Source: Paracoccus beibuensis
GTDB lineage: Bacteria; Pseudomonadota; Alphaproteobacteria; Rhodobacterales; Rhodobacteraceae
Assembly: GCF_026162625.1 (NCBI RefSeq)
Contig: NZ_JAOTBD010000007.1
Location: forward strand, 85,639-149,638
Length of the DNA stretch: 64,000 bases
Direction: 5' to 3'
Below, piece by piece: positions 35,429-48,342 of the stretch. A program made the translations under genes and the position numbers. How positions within the stretch are numbered: the first letter of the stretch is position 1; each line of letters starts with the position of its first letter. The notes under the pieces were generated by a model, which saw only the letters and a list, made by a program, of their open reading frames with translations, had not been told where the DNA came from and searched no databases.

Positions 35429-36073
35429 ATGACCCCGCAGATCCAGTCGCAGCAGACCAAGGCCCTGTGCCAGATGGCCCCCGTCATCCCGGTCATCGTC
35501 ATCAAGGACGCCCTGGCAGCCGAATTTCTGGCGCGGTCGCTGGTCGCAGGCGGTCTGCCGGTGCTGGAGGTCACGCTGCGGTCCGACGCGGCACTGGACG
35601 CGATCCGCGCCATGAGCGGGGTCGAAGGCGGCCATGTCGGCGCTGGCACGGTGTTGACGCCCGACGACGCAAAGCGCGCCAAGGATGTGGGGGCCAAGTT
35701 TGCGGTCTCACCCGGCCTGACCGACCGCCTCATCGCCGCCTGCGAGGAGCTGGAGCTGCCGCTTCTGCCGGGCGCCGTGACGGCATCCGAGGTGATGCGC
35801 GCCGCCGATGCGGGCTTCGACATGCTGAAATTCTTCCCGGCCGAAGCCGTGGGCGGCGCGCCCGCGCTCAAGTCGCTGGCGGGGCCGCTGCCGAAGATCA
35901 GCTTCTGCCCGACCGGCGGCGTGTCGCCGCAGAACGCGGGCAGCTACCTGTCGCTGCCGAACGTGATCTGCGTCGGCGGCAGCTGGATCGTGACCGATGC
36001 CGATGTCGCCGCCGGGAACTGGCAGGCGATCGAGGATCGCGCCCGCGCCGCCGCCGCCCTGCCCCGCGGCTGA
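35429..36073 (+). CDS. eda: KDPG/KHG aldolase (Entner-Doudoroff)
   Basis: A 214-residue class I aldolase that splits 2-keto-3-deoxy-6-phosphogluconate into pyruvate and glyceraldehyde 3-phosphate. The catalytic Glu is in LEVTLRSDAA (about residue 48), GAGTVLTPDDA is the next loop, and the Schiff-base Lys is in FDMLKFFPAEAVGG (about residue 135). The phosphate-binding CPTGGVSPQNAG and CVGGSWIV complete the site. No edd or zwf gene adjoins. An MFS gene begins 8 bp downstream. Confidence 0.95.
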   Translation: MTPQIQSQQTKALCQMAPVIPVIVIKDALAAEFLARSLVAGGLPVLEVTLRSDAALDAIRAMSGVEGGHVGAGTVLTPDDAKRAKDVGAKFAVSPGLTDRLIAACEELELPLLPGAVTASEVMRAADAGFDMLKFFPAEAVGGAPALKSLAGPLPKISFCPTGGVSPQNAGSYLSLPNVICVGGSWIVTDADVAAGNWQAIEDRARAAAALPRG

Positions 36074-36080
36074 TCCGGCC

Positions 36081-37304
36081 ATGACCGACGCGACACTCGA
36101 GGCGCCGGCAGATTTGGGGCGGGCACGGCGGAATGTCGTCATCCTTGTTCTGGCGCAGGCAATCCTTGGTGCGCAGATGTCGGTCATCTTCATCATCGGC
36201 GGGTTGGCTGGACGCATCCTGTCGCCGCATCCCTGCCTTGTGACGCTGCCCCTGTCGATGATCATCCTGGGTTCGACCCTGTCGGCGCGGCCGCTGGCGC
36301 GGTTCATGCAGCATCGCGGGCGGCAGGCGGGGTTCCTGCTGGCGGTCGCCGCTGGTGCCACGGGGGCTGCAGTCGCGGCCGGGGGCCTGTGGCTGGGGTC
36401 CTTTGCGCTGTACATGGCGGGGTCCGCCCTGACCGGGATCTACATGTCGGCCCAAGGCTTCTATCGCTTCGCGGCCACCGACATGGCGCCCGAGGATTAC
36501 GCCCCCCGCGCGATCAGCTGGGTCATGGCGGGCGGTCTTGCCGCCGCCATCATCGGCCCCGCGATCGTGCGGTTGACCAGCGACCTGACGGCGGTGCCGT
36601 TCCTGGCGACATATCTGGCCGTGATCGCGCTGAACGTTTGCGGGCCGTTCCTGTTCGCCTTCCTGGACATCCCGCGCCCGCCTGCCCCGGTTCCGGGCGC
36701 ATCGGCAGGTCGCCCGATGGGGCAGATCCTCAGGCAGCCCGCCATCGTGGTCGCGATGATCTGCGGGATGGTGTCCTATGCGCTGATGAACCTGGTCATG
36801 ACCTCGACGCCGCTGGCGGTCGTCGGCTGCGGATACGCGACCTCGGATGCGGCCAACGTGGTCAGCGCGCATGTGCTGGCCATGTTCGCCCCCAGCTTCT
36901 TCACCGGCCACCTGATCGCCCGCTTCGGCGCACCGCTGATCGTCGGCCTGGGGCTGACCATCCTGGCGGCCGCCGGCGCCGTGGGCCTTTCCGGGATCGA
37001 GCTGGAGCAGTTCTTCCTGGCGCTGGTTTTGCTGGGGTTGGGGTGGAACTTCGGCTTCATCGGTGCCACGGCGATGCTTGCCCGCGCCCATTCGCCCGAG
37101 GAACGCGGCCGGGTGCAGGGGATGAACGACTTCGTCGTCTTCGGCGGCGTGTTCCTGGCCTCGCTGTCGTCGGGCGGGCTTATGAACTGTTCGGGCGGCT
37201 CGGTTCAAGCAGGGTGGAGCGCGGTGAACCTGGCCATGCTGCCCTTCCTGGTCCTTGCAGGTGGATCGCTGATCTGGCTCGTCATGCGACCGAAACCAGC
37301 CTGA
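36081..37304 (+). CDS. MFS transporter
   Basis: A 407-residue membrane protein from ATG 36081, with about 12 hydrophobic segments. It has the MFS-type layout with a central cytosolic loop (about 205-225, DIPRPPAPVPGASAGRPMGQ). The loop ARAHSPEERGRVQGMNDFVV near residue 345 is the conserved second-half cytosolic motif of this carrier group. It sits 8 bp after eda, which suggests co-transcription. The substrate is unknown, and a sugar acid would suit the neighbour but is only a guess. Confidence 0.82.
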   Translation: MTDATLEAPADLGRARRNVVILVLAQAILGAQMSVIFIIGGLAGRILSPHPCLVTLPLSMIILGSTLSARPLARFMQHRGRQAGFLLAVAAGATGAAVAAGGLWLGSFALYMAGSALTGIYMSAQGFYRFAATDMAPEDYAPRAISWVMAGGLAAAIIGPAIVRLTSDLTAVPFLATYLAVIALNVCGPFLFAFLDIPRPPAPVPGASAGRPMGQILRQPAIVVAMICGMVSYALMNLVMTSTPLAVVGCGYATSDAANVVSAHVLAMFAPSFFTGHLIARFGAPLIVGLGLTILAAAGAVGLSGIELEQFFLALVLLGLGWNFGFIGATAMLARAHSPEERGRVQGMNDFVVFGGVFLASLSSGGLMNCSGGSVQAGWSAVNLAMLPFLVLAGGSLIWLVMRPKPA

Positions 37305-37339
37305 CGACCGGGGGCGCCCGGAAAATCCACGATCCAGAA

Positions 37340-38908
37340 TCAGAGGAGCGTCTTCTGCTCCGGTGGGGCCGGCTTGCGGCGCTTGGGCTTTTCGGCGCCT
37401 TCGGGGCGAACGGCGATGCGCTGGTCGCCCGCGAACTGCAGCTCGAGGCGCGGGGTCTCGGCTGCGGATCGGGCCGAGGTGACGACGCTGTCGTCGGGGC
37501 CGCGGACGATCACGAAGCCGCGCTGCAGCGTCTCCTCGGGACCCAGGGACTGCCGCATCCGGTCAAGCCGTAGAAGCGCGTCACGGCGCTGCGACTGGCC
37601 CCGGCGCAGGGCCGCATCCAGCCGCAGGTTCGCGTCCGCAAGCCGCGCCTGCTGCTGGGCGATCGCGCGCCGGGTGGTGGCGCTGACCCGTCGGAGAGAG
37701 CTTTCCAGGCGCTCCTGCAGGTGGGTCAGCCGGTCGCGCGGACGCTCCAGCCGGCGGGTGCGGGCCGTGTCCAGCCGCACGGCCGCGCGGTCGAGGCCGT
37801 GTGCCTTCGCCTGCATGAACTGCCGCAGGGTCGCCGCCGGAACAGGCCGCGCATCCAGCCGGTGCCGACGTCCGCGCACCAGCTGCCGCAGCGCCGGTTC
37901 CAGGCGCGCACCCTGCAGGTCCAATCGCTGGCGGGCCCCGTCGGTCAGCGCCGACGGGCGGCCCATGGCGCGCGCCAGGTCCCGCAGCCGCTGGCGCGGC
38001 CGCTGGATCGCCTGGCCACTGGCCCGCAACATCCGCGCACCCGCGTCGGCGAGGCGCGCGGCCAGATCCCCGCGAACCGGCACCGCCATTTCGGCAGCGG
38101 CGGTCGGCGTCGGTGCCCGTCGGTCCGAGGCGAAGTCTATCAGCGTGGTATCGGTCTCGTGCCCCACGGCCGAAATCAGGGGGATGGCGCTCTCTGCCGC
38201 GGCGCGCACGACGCTTTCCTCGTTGAAGCCCCACAGGTCCTCAAGGCTGCCGCCGCCGCGCGCCACGATGATCAGGTCCGGGCGCGGGATGGGTCCGTCC
38301 GGGGGCAGGTCGTTGAAGCCCCGGATCGCGGCGGTGACCTGCGGCGCACAGGCCTCGCCCTGGACGACCACCGGCCAGATCAGCACGCGGGTCGGAAAGC
38401 GGTCGCGCAACCGGTGCAGGATGTCGCGGATCACCGCGCCCGAGGGCGACGTCACCACGCCGATCACGCGCGGCAGGAAGGGCAGCGGGCGCTTGCGTGC
38501 CTCGTCGAACAGTCCCTCGGCCGCCAGCGCCTTGCGGCGCTTTTCCAGCATCGCCATCAACGCGCCGACGCCGGCAGGCTCGATCTGGTCGACGATCATC
38601 TGGTACTTGGACTGTCCCGGAAAGGTGGTCAGGCGTCCGGTGGCGATGACCTCCATCCCTTCCTCGGGGCGCTGAGCCAGTCTTGCCGCCTGCCCCTTCC
38701 AGGTGACGGCGGCCAGGCAGGCACGGTCGTCCTTGAGGTCGAAGTAGAGGTGCCCGGACCCCGGCCGCGACACGCGCCCGACCTCGGCCCGGACACGGAC
38801 GCGGCCGAACTGATCCTCGATGCTGCGCTTCACCGCCCCCGACAGTTCGGAGACGGTGAATTCATGGGCGTTGCTGCCCGGCTGCGGGTCGTCTTCCAGA
38901 AGGTCCAT
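37340..38908 (-). CDS. xseA: Exodeoxyribonuclease VII large subunit
   Basis: A 522-residue nuclease subunit. The N-terminal OB-fold (FTVSELSGAVKRSIEDQFGR then VRAEVGRVSRPGSGHLYFDL) binds single-stranded DNA. The catalytic domain shows IGVVTSPSGAVIRDILHRL, IIVARGGGSLEDLWGFNEE and SAVGHETDTTLIDFASDRRA. A long Arg-rich coiled coil (about 290-460) follows, and a short C-terminal segment (LQRGFVIVRGPDD). It degrades ssDNA with XseB, which is not in the window. It is divergent from purD. Confidence 0.95.
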   Translation of the reverse strand: MDLLEDDPQPGSNAHEFTVSELSGAVKRSIEDQFGRVRVRAEVGRVSRPGSGHLYFDLKDDRACLAAVTWKGQAARLAQRPEEGMEVIATGRLTTFPGQSKYQMIVDQIEPAGVGALMAMLEKRRKALAAEGLFDEARKRPLPFLPRVIGVVTSPSGAVIRDILHRLRDRFPTRVLIWPVVVQGEACAPQVTAAIRGFNDLPPDGPIPRPDLIIVARGGGSLEDLWGFNEESVVRAAAESAIPLISAVGHETDTTLIDFASDRRAPTPTAAAEMAVPVRGDLAARLADAGARMLRASGQAIQRPRQRLRDLARAMGRPSALTDGARQRLDLQGARLEPALRQLVRGRRHRLDARPVPAATLRQFMQAKAHGLDRAAVRLDTARTRRLERPRDRLTHLQERLESSLRRVSATTRRAIAQQQARLADANLRLDAALRRGQSQRRDALLRLDRMRQSLGPEETLQRGFVIVRGPDDSVVTSARSAAETPRLELQFAGDQRIAVRPEGAEKPKRRKPAPPEQKTLL

Positions 38909-38970
38909 GCGGCTTGTTCCCTTTCGCGGCCCAGACTAGAACGCCGCCAGACCAAGCGAAAGGGCGGCAG

Positions 38971-40227
38971 ATGAATATCCTGATCCTCGGCGGCGGCGGG
39001 CGCGAACATGCGCTGGCCTGGGCGGTCCGGCAGAACCCGAAATGCGACCGCCTGATCGTCGCGCCAGGCAACGCAGGCATCGCCGGCGTCGCGGAATGCG
39101 CTAGCCTCGACATCCAGTCGCGAGCCGAGGTGCTGGAATTCTCGCAGGAAAACGCAATCGACTTCGTGATCGTCGGCCCAGAGGCACCGCTGGCGGCCGG
39201 GGTCTCGGACGCGCTGCGCGACGCGGGTTTCCTGGTCTTCGGCCCTTCGCAAGCGGCCGCGCAGCTGGAGGCGTCGAAGACCTTCACCAAAGAGATCTGC
39301 GACGCCTGTGGCGCCCCAACCGCTGCCTGGTCCCGCTTCACCGACGCCGCATCCGCCCGTCATTACGTGACCGCCCAGGGCGCGCCGATCGTCGTCAAGG
39401 CAGACGGGCTGGCCGCCGGCAAGGGCGTCACCGTGGCCGAGACCATCGAGGAGGCCCATGCCGCCATCGACGCCATCTTCGACGGCGAGTTCGGCGACAT
39501 GTCGGTCGTCATCGAGGAGTTCATGGGAGGCGAGGAAGCCAGCTTCTTCATCCTGTCCGACGGCACCGACTGCCTGCCCATCGGCACCGCCCAAGACCAC
39601 AAGCGCGTGGGCGACGGCGACACGGGGCCGAACACCGGCGGCATGGGGGCCTACAGCCCCGCACCGGTCCTGACGCCCGCGCTGCAGGACCAGGTGATGG
39701 AGCGGATCGTCCGCCCCACGATTGCTGAAATGGCGCGCCGCGGCACGCCGTTCCAAGGCGTCCTCTACGCCGGCCTGATGATCGAGGACGGCCAGGCGCG
39801 GCTGGTCGAATACAACGTGCGCTTCGGCGATCCGGAGTGCCAGGCGCTGATGATGCGGCTTGGGGGGCAGGTGCTGGACCTGCTGCAGGCTTGCGCCGAG
39901 GGACGGATGGCCGGCGCTTCGGTCACCTGGGCCGACGACCATGCGCTGACCGTCGTGCTGGCCGCCGACGGCTATCCCGGCAGCTATGACAAGGGCAGCG
40001 TCATCCGCGGGTTGGACAGCCTGCCCGAGACCAGCTTCCAGATGACCTTCCACGCCGGCACCACCGAACGCGACGGCGCGATCACCGCCACGGGTGGCCG
40101 CGTCCTGGCCTGCACCGGCCGCGGCGCCACCCTGGCCGAGGCGCACCAGCGCGCCTATTCCCTTGTCGACGCCATCGACTGGCCGGAAGGCTTCTGCCGC
40201 CGCGACATCGGCTGGCGCGCCCTCTGA
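38971..40227 (+). CDS. purD: Phosphoribosylamine-glycine ligase
   Basis: A 418-residue ATP-grasp enzyme of purine synthesis from ATG 38971. The N-domain is NILILGGGGREHALAWAVRQ. The ATP-grasp core shows PIVVKADGLAAGKGVTVAET, VVIEEFMGGEEASFFILSDG and HKRVGDGDTGPNTGGMGAYS. Metal ligands are in EYNVRFGDPECQALMMRL. Length and all domains are standard. It is convergent with prs across a shared terminator. Confidence 0.97.
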   Translation: MNILILGGGGREHALAWAVRQNPKCDRLIVAPGNAGIAGVAECASLDIQSRAEVLEFSQENAIDFVIVGPEAPLAAGVSDALRDAGFLVFGPSQAAAQLEASKTFTKEICDACGAPTAAWSRFTDAASARHYVTAQGAPIVVKADGLAAGKGVTVAETIEEAHAAIDAIFDGEFGDMSVVIEEFMGGEEASFFILSDGTDCLPIGTAQDHKRVGDGDTGPNTGGMGAYSPAPVLTPALQDQVMERIVRPTIAEMARRGTPFQGVLYAGLMIEDGQARLVEYNVRFGDPECQALMMRLGGQVLDLLQACAEGRMAGASVTWADDHALTVVLAADGYPGSYDKGSVIRGLDSLPETSFQMTFHAGTTERDGAITATGGRVLACTGRGATLAEAHQRAYSLVDAIDWPEGFCRRDIGWRAL

Positions 40228-40235
40228 AACGGAAG

Positions 40236-40258
40236 AAGCGGCGCCGGTGACGCCGCTT
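40236..40258. terminator. Bidirectional hairpin between purD and prs
   Basis: AAGCGGCG at 40236-40243 pairs with CGCCGCTT at 40251-40258 around a 7-base loop. It is placed between the two convergent stop codons. T tracts are weak on both strands. Confidence 0.6.
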
Positions 40259-40280
40259 GCTCCTTGTCTCCTGCGAAGCC

Positions 40281-41300
40281 TCAGCTAGTTGTATAGAGCC
40301 CCTCGTAGATCGGCAGCAGCGTGTCCGTCTCGAAGAGGCTCGACACCGAGGTGCCGTTCCAGATGTTCAGGATCGCCTGCGTGAACATCGGTGCCGTCGG
40401 CACGATCCGGATGTTCGGCGCGTTCTTCACCGCCTCGGTCGGCTGGATGGAATCGGTGATGACCAGCGACTTCATGACCGATTTCGACACCCGCTCGACC
40501 GCCGGGTCGGACAGGACGCCGTGGGTGATATAGGCATGCACCTCGGTCGCGCCGTTGTCGGTCAGCACCTGCGCCGCCTTGCAGAGCGTGCCGGCCGTGT
40601 CGCAGATGTCGTCGACGATGATGCAGGCCTTACCGGCCACGTCGCCGATGACGGTCATCTCGGCCACTTCGCCGGCCTTCTCGCGGCGCTTGTCGACGAT
40701 CGACAGCGGCGCGCCGATGCGGGTCGCAAGTTCGCGGGCGCGCGCCACGCCGCCGACGTCCGGCGATACGACCATCAGCTCGTCCATGCGGCCCCTGAAG
40801 TGGTGCTGCACGTCCAGCGCGAAGACCGGAGCGGCATAGAGGTTGTCCACGGGGATGTCGAAGAAGCCCTGGATCTGGGCCGCGTGCAGGTCCATCGTCA
40901 GGACGCGGTCGATGCCGGCCTCGGTCAGCAGGTTCGCCACCAGCTTGGCGCTGATCGGCGTGCGGGCCTTCGCGCGGCGGTCTTGCCGGGCATAGCCGAA
41001 ATAGGGAATCACCGCCGTGATGCGCGCGGCCGACGACCGCTTGAGCGCATCGACCATGATCAGCAGCTCCATCAGGTTGTCGTTGGCCGGGTTCGACGTC
41101 GGCTGGATGATGTACATGTCCTCGCCTCGGACGTTTTCGTAGACCTCGACGAAGATCTCGGCGTCGTTGAAGCGCTCGACGCGCGCGTCCAGCAAGCTGA
41201 CGCTCATGCCGCGATGCATGGACATGCGCCGCGCGATGGACTTTGCCAGTGGGCGGTTGGCGTTTCCGGAAATCAGCTTGGGTTCGGTCATGGCGGGCAT
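40281..41300 (-). CDS. prs: Ribose-phosphate pyrophosphokinase
   Basis: A 339-residue PRPP synthase. ATG 41300 has AAAGG eight bases upstream, and ATG 41291 ([10 protein letters not shown]) is a possible alternative. Motifs are ATP site [18 protein letters not shown], flexible loop [20 protein letters not shown], catalytic [19 protein letters not shown] and the PRPP loop [18 protein letters not shown]. It makes PRPP for purine, pyrimidine, histidine and tryptophan synthesis, so purD and hisBH in this window depend on its product. Confidence 0.97.
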   Translation of the reverse strand: MPAMTEPKLISGNANRPLAKSIARRMSMHRGMSVSLLDARVERFNDAEIFVEVYENVRGEDMYIIQPTSNPANDNLMELLIMVDALKRSSAARITAVIPYFGYARQDRRAKARTPISAKLVANLLTEAGIDRVLTMDLHAAQIQGFFDIPVDNLYAAPVFALDVQHHFRGRMDELMVVSPDVGGVARARELATRIGAPLSIVDKRREKAGEVAEMTVIGDVAGKACIIVDDICDTAGTLCKAAQVLTDNGATEVHAYITHGVLSDPAVERVSKSVMKSLVITDSIQPTEAVKNAPNIRIVPTAPMFTQAILNIWNGTSVSSLFETDTLLPIYEGLYTTS

Positions 41301-41384
41301 GGGACGGGCCTTTGGCGGGTTCGGTCAGATTGCGGTTGCCTTAGCACCGGGCTAGCCTTGGGGCAAACCAAGAAGGACCATGCC

Positions 41385-41978
41385 ATGGCACATATCGACT
41401 ATTACCTCGGGACGATCAGCCCGTTCTGCTATCTGGCGGGCGACCGGCTTGAAGCCGTGGCGGCCCGCCACGGCGCGAAGATCACCTACAAGCCGCTGGA
41501 CCTGCTGCAGCTGTTCGACCGGACCGGCGGCAAGCGTCCCGCGGACCGCCATGTCAGCCGCATGGAATATCGCGCGCAGGAACTGCCTCGGTGGGCCGAG
41601 CATCGGGGCATGCCGCTGAACCTGAAACCGGCGCATTGGCCGGTGAATATGGCGCCATCGTCCTATGCCATCATCGCCGCGCAAGCGGCGGGCGGGAATG
41701 TCGGCGCGCTGGTTCAGGGTTTCCTGCGGGCGGTCTGGGCGGAAGACCGCGACATCAGCGACGATGCCGTGATCCGCGACATCCTTGGCGCGCACGGCTT
41801 TGATCCGGCACTGGCAGACACGGGGCTGTTCGTCGGCGCCGAAACCTATGGCCGAAACCTGGAACAGGCGGTCGAGGCCGGGGCCTTCGGCGCGCCCTTC
41901 TATGTCGTGCGCGAGACGGGACAGCGGTTCTGGGGCCAGGACCGGCTGGATTTCCTCGACCGGCACCTCGCCGGATGA
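41385..41978 (+). CDS. 2-hydroxychromene-2-carboxylate isomerase-like (DsbA-fold) protein
   Basis: A 197-residue thioredoxin-fold protein of the kappa-GST/HCCA-isomerase group from ATG 41385. The start IDYYLGTISPFCYLAGDRLE carries the SP(F/Y) active-site turn. FGAPFYVVRETGQRFWGQDR near the C-terminus has the cis-proline loop (GAPF) and the GQDRLDFL end typical of the group. Members isomerise glutathione-linked aromatics, but in general bacterial relatives the substrate is unknown. The stop overlaps the next gene by four bases (ATGA). Confidence 0.87.
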   Translation: MAHIDYYLGTISPFCYLAGDRLEAVAARHGAKITYKPLDLLQLFDRTGGKRPADRHVSRMEYRAQELPRWAEHRGMPLNLKPAHWPVNMAPSSYAIIAAQAAGGNVGALVQGFLRAVWAEDRDISDDAVIRDILGAHGFDPALADTGLFVGAETYGRNLEQAVEAGAFGAPFYVVRETGQRFWGQDRLDFLDRHLAG

Positions 41979-42751
41979 GCGGCATCCACCTGCGGCACTG
42001 GCCCGGCGATCCCGACCGCCCGGCGCTGGCGCTTCACTGCATGCTGGGCAGCGGGTCCTATTGGGGGCCCATCGCCAGCCGGCTGGAGGGCCAGTTGGAC
42101 CTGCGCGGCTTCGACATGCCGGGCCACGGCCGCAGCAACGACTGGAGGCCGGGGCCGGAGGATCCCGACCTCCACACCGCCGTCACCCGGATCGCCGCCA
42201 GCTTCATCCAGCGGCCGCTGGACCTGATCGGCCACAGCTTCGGCGCCACGGTCGCGCTGCGCATCGCCGTTGCCGCCCCCGATGCCATCCGCAGCCTGAC
42301 CCTGATCGAGCCGGTCATCTTCGCTGCCGCCCCGCATGCGGCGCAGGACGCTCTGAACGCGCGGATGAAGACGGCGCTGGCAGCAGGCGACACAGAGGCC
42401 GCGGCACGAGCCTTCCTGTCGGTCTGGGGGGCCGACGATCCAGCCCCCCTGCCCCCGGCCGCGATGCGGCAGATGGCCCGCCGGATCGGGATGGTCGTGG
42501 AAACCGCAGACGCGCTTCACAACGACAGCGGCCGGATCCTGCGCGAAGGCGGCTTGGAGGCGGTCGATGCGCCGGTGCTGATCGTCTCGGGCGCGGAAAG
42601 CCCGCCGGTCATTCACAATATCGCCGATGCCCTGGCCGCGCGACTGCCCGACGTCGGCCGCGCCAGCGTTCCGGGGGCCGGCCACATGCTGCCGCTGACC
42701 CACCCGGCAGAGGTGGCGGGGCTGATCGGCGTCAACCTGGACCGCGCCTAG
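41975..42751 (+). CDS. Alpha/beta hydrolase
   Basis: A 258-residue alpha/beta-fold hydrolase. The nucleophile elbow GHSFGATVAL has Ser at about residue 88. LHCMLGSGSYWGPIASRLEG forms the oxyanion-hole region, and the catalytic His lies in GAGHMLPLTHPAEVAGL near residue 230. Translational coupling to the DsbA-fold gene suggests a common, unknown small-molecule pathway. The stop overlaps the convergent lectin gene by four bases. Confidence 0.85.
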   Translation: MSGIHLRHWPGDPDRPALALHCMLGSGSYWGPIASRLEGQLDLRGFDMPGHGRSNDWRPGPEDPDLHTAVTRIAASFIQRPLDLIGHSFGATVALRIAVAAPDAIRSLTLIEPVIFAAAPHAAQDALNARMKTALAAGDTEAAARAFLSVWGADDPAPLPPAAMRQMARRIGMVVETADALHNDSGRILREGGLEAVDAPVLIVSGAESPPVIHNIADALAARLPDVGRASVPGAGHMLPLTHPAEVAGLIGVNLDRA

Positions 42752-43095
42752 AGCACGAAGTCCTGCTCGTCGGGCAGCGCGCCGATGGCGATCCACTGGA
42801 CGCGCAGGCGTGCGACGCGGGTGTCGCCCCAGGTGCTGAAGACCAGGTCGAACCCCGAAGGCGTCAGGTTGTCGGCCCGCAGATCGCCGCGCTGGTTCCG
42901 GTCCGAATCCAGGTCCCACATCCCGACGCCCAGATGCACCGCGGGCGCCGTCAGGAACCGCTCGGGGAAGCTGACACGCTCACGCGCTGTCCGCTCGCCC
43001 TCGGTCGTCCACATCGGGCCGTGGGCGTCAAAATCCGCGACGATCAGAGTTTCGCCCTGGACGATGCCGATTTCGTTGCTGGCAAATCTGAACAT
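42748..43095 (-). CDS. H-type lectin domain protein
   Basis: A 115-residue protein with no signal peptide. Residues 35-110 fit the H-type lectin fold: VSFPERFLTAPAVHLGVGMW, NLTPSGFDLVFSTWGDTRVA and RLRVQWIAIGA. In discoidin and snail agglutinin this domain binds N-acetylgalactosamine-type sugars. The bacterial role is unknown. The gene lies just after atpC on the same strand, as in other Rhodobacterales that I recall, but a strong terminator stands between. A cytoplasmic lectin beside the ATP synthase operon is odd. Confidence 0.8.
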   Translation of the reverse strand: MFRFASNEIGIVQGETLIVADFDAHGPMWTTEGERTARERVSFPERFLTAPAVHLGVGMWDLDSDRNQRGDLRADNLTPSGFDLVFSTWGDTRVARLRVQWIAIGALPDEQDFVL

Positions 43096-43132
43096 GGCGC
43101 GGTCCTTTCCATATGTGGTGGAACATCACCGG

Positions 43133-43167
43133 CAGGCAAAAGAAAAGCCCCGGTCGCGGCCGGGGCT
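43133..43167 (-). terminator. Intrinsic terminator of the atp operon
   Basis: On the minus strand an 8-bp stem (plus-strand AGCCCCGG 43146-43153 and CCGGGGCT 43160-43167, 6-base loop) is followed by TTTTCTTTT. It is a classic Rho-independent terminator, 24 bp after the atpC stop codon. Confidence 0.85.
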
Positions 43168-43191
43168 GTCCAATGTGCCGGATGCGGCGGA

Positions 43192-43641
43192 TCAGTCGGG
43201 AACGGTCGACTGGTTCGGGTCCAGCCCGATATGCGTGCCCATCGCCTGCATGTCGCCAAGCAGCTTGGCGGTGGCGGTCACGAATTCTTCCCCGACATGC
43301 TCGCGACGCTCGGTGGCGTTGCGATGGGCGCGGTGGGCGTCCTTCATCATGTCGTTGAAGACCTCCTGCGTGATCTCCTCGCGCGGGTGTCCACGCTCGG
43401 CAAGCAGGCTGACGCTGTCTGCGTTGATCTCGGCAAAGCCACCAGTCACGGCAAACTCCCGGGTGGCGCCGTCGGCGCCGACCAGGATTACCACACCCGG
43501 ACGCAGGGTCACGATCGTGGGCGCATGGCCGGGCATGGCGGTCAGATCGCCGTCGTTGCCCGGCAGGCGCACCTCGCGCACGGGAACGGAGGCGAGGCTC
43601 CGCTCCGGCGACACGAGGTCGAACTGCATGGTATCGGCCAT
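43192..43641 (-). CDS. atpC: ATP synthase F1 epsilon subunit
   Basis: A 149-residue epsilon subunit. The beta-sandwich N-domain (MQFDLVSPERSLASVPVREV, LPGNDGDLTAMPGHAPTIVT) is intact, with the EINADSVSLLAERGHPREEI strand. The C-terminal part is longer than usual by about 10-15 residues and ends in a polar tail. In this group a separate zeta protein inhibits the enzyme. It is the last gene of the operon, nine bases after atpD. Confidence 0.94.
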   Translation of the reverse strand: MADTMQFDLVSPERSLASVPVREVRLPGNDGDLTAMPGHAPTIVTLRPGVVILVGADGATREFAVTGGFAEINADSVSLLAERGHPREEITQEVFNDMMKDAHRAHRNATERREHVGEEFVTATAKLLGDMQAMGTHIGLDPNQSTVPD

Positions 43642-43650
43642 CTTGCCCCC

Positions 43651-45962
<2,312 letters not shown>

Positions 45963-45974
45963 CTATTCCCCCTC

Positions 45975-47509
<1,535 letters not shown>

Positions 47510-47510
<1 letters not shown>

Positions 47511-48076
47511 TATCCGACCTCTTTCATGACATTCTGCAGGGAAGCGAGCTTCGAGCGGACCGAACTGTCGATCATCTTCGAACCCAGCTTGACAATCATT
47601 CCGCCGATGAGGGTCTCATCGACGCGGGTGTTCAGCTTGACCTTCTTGCCGGACTTTTCCGCCAGCGTCGCCTTCAGGCGTTCCTGCTGGGCATCCGTCA
47701 AGGCGATGGCACTGGTGACATCGACCGTGACCTCGCCCCGCTCGACGGCGATCAGGTCGGCCAGGCGGGCGGTCAGTTGCGGCAACACGAACAGGCGGCG
47801 GTTCTTCGCCATCAGCTGCAGCGTGTTCGACAGCACCGGCGACAGGTTCATCTTCGCGGCCAGCGCCGCGATCGCGCGCGACTGCTGGTCGCGCGAATAG
47901 ATCGGGCTGGCGATCAGGTCGCGCAGGTCCGCGCTGTCCTTCAACGCGGAATCCAGGTCGGCGGTCTGCTGGGCAAGGGCGTCAAGCCCTCCATCTTCCT
48001 TCGTGATGTCGAAGACGGCCTGCGCATAGCGTCCGGCGATGCTCTGGGACATGGAAACAGAGTTGGCCACGGTCAT
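47510..48076 (-). CDS. atpH: ATP synthase F1 delta subunit
   Basis: A 188-residue peripheral-stalk subunit. The N-terminal six-helix domain is [19 protein letters not shown], and the C-terminal part [20 protein letters not shown] carries the conserved GG(M/I)xxxxG motif. It joins F1 to the b-subunit stalk. It is the first gene of atpHAGDC, and the F0 genes are elsewhere, as usual in alphaproteobacteria. The start could be ATG 48076 or ATG 48052 (MSQSIAG). Confidence 0.95.
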
Positions 48077-48342
48077 CCTTTACGGTTTGCGCAAACCCCG
48101 CTGGCGGGCCGGGCTGCTGCCTGGTCTGTCGCGGGGTGCGGGTCGCGGTCGCACGGCTGATGGAGGGTCGTGCAAATCTGCGGCGTCTCTAGCAGGTGAT
48201 TTCACCCCCGGCAACCTTCTAGGGCAAGGAAAGGCGGGCCTTTGCGACCTTTAGGCAAGGCTGAGGAAAAGAGGTCACGGCCAGCGCTAACACGGCCCCG
48301 TGAAGGCGGTCACGGACCTGTGGCAGGATGTCGCATCGGCCG

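Noticed and set aside
48187..48214. A promoter for the atp operon (minus-strand TTGCCG and CTAGAG, 16-bp spacer)
   Set aside because: It is a weak match, and other equally poor matches lie nearby.
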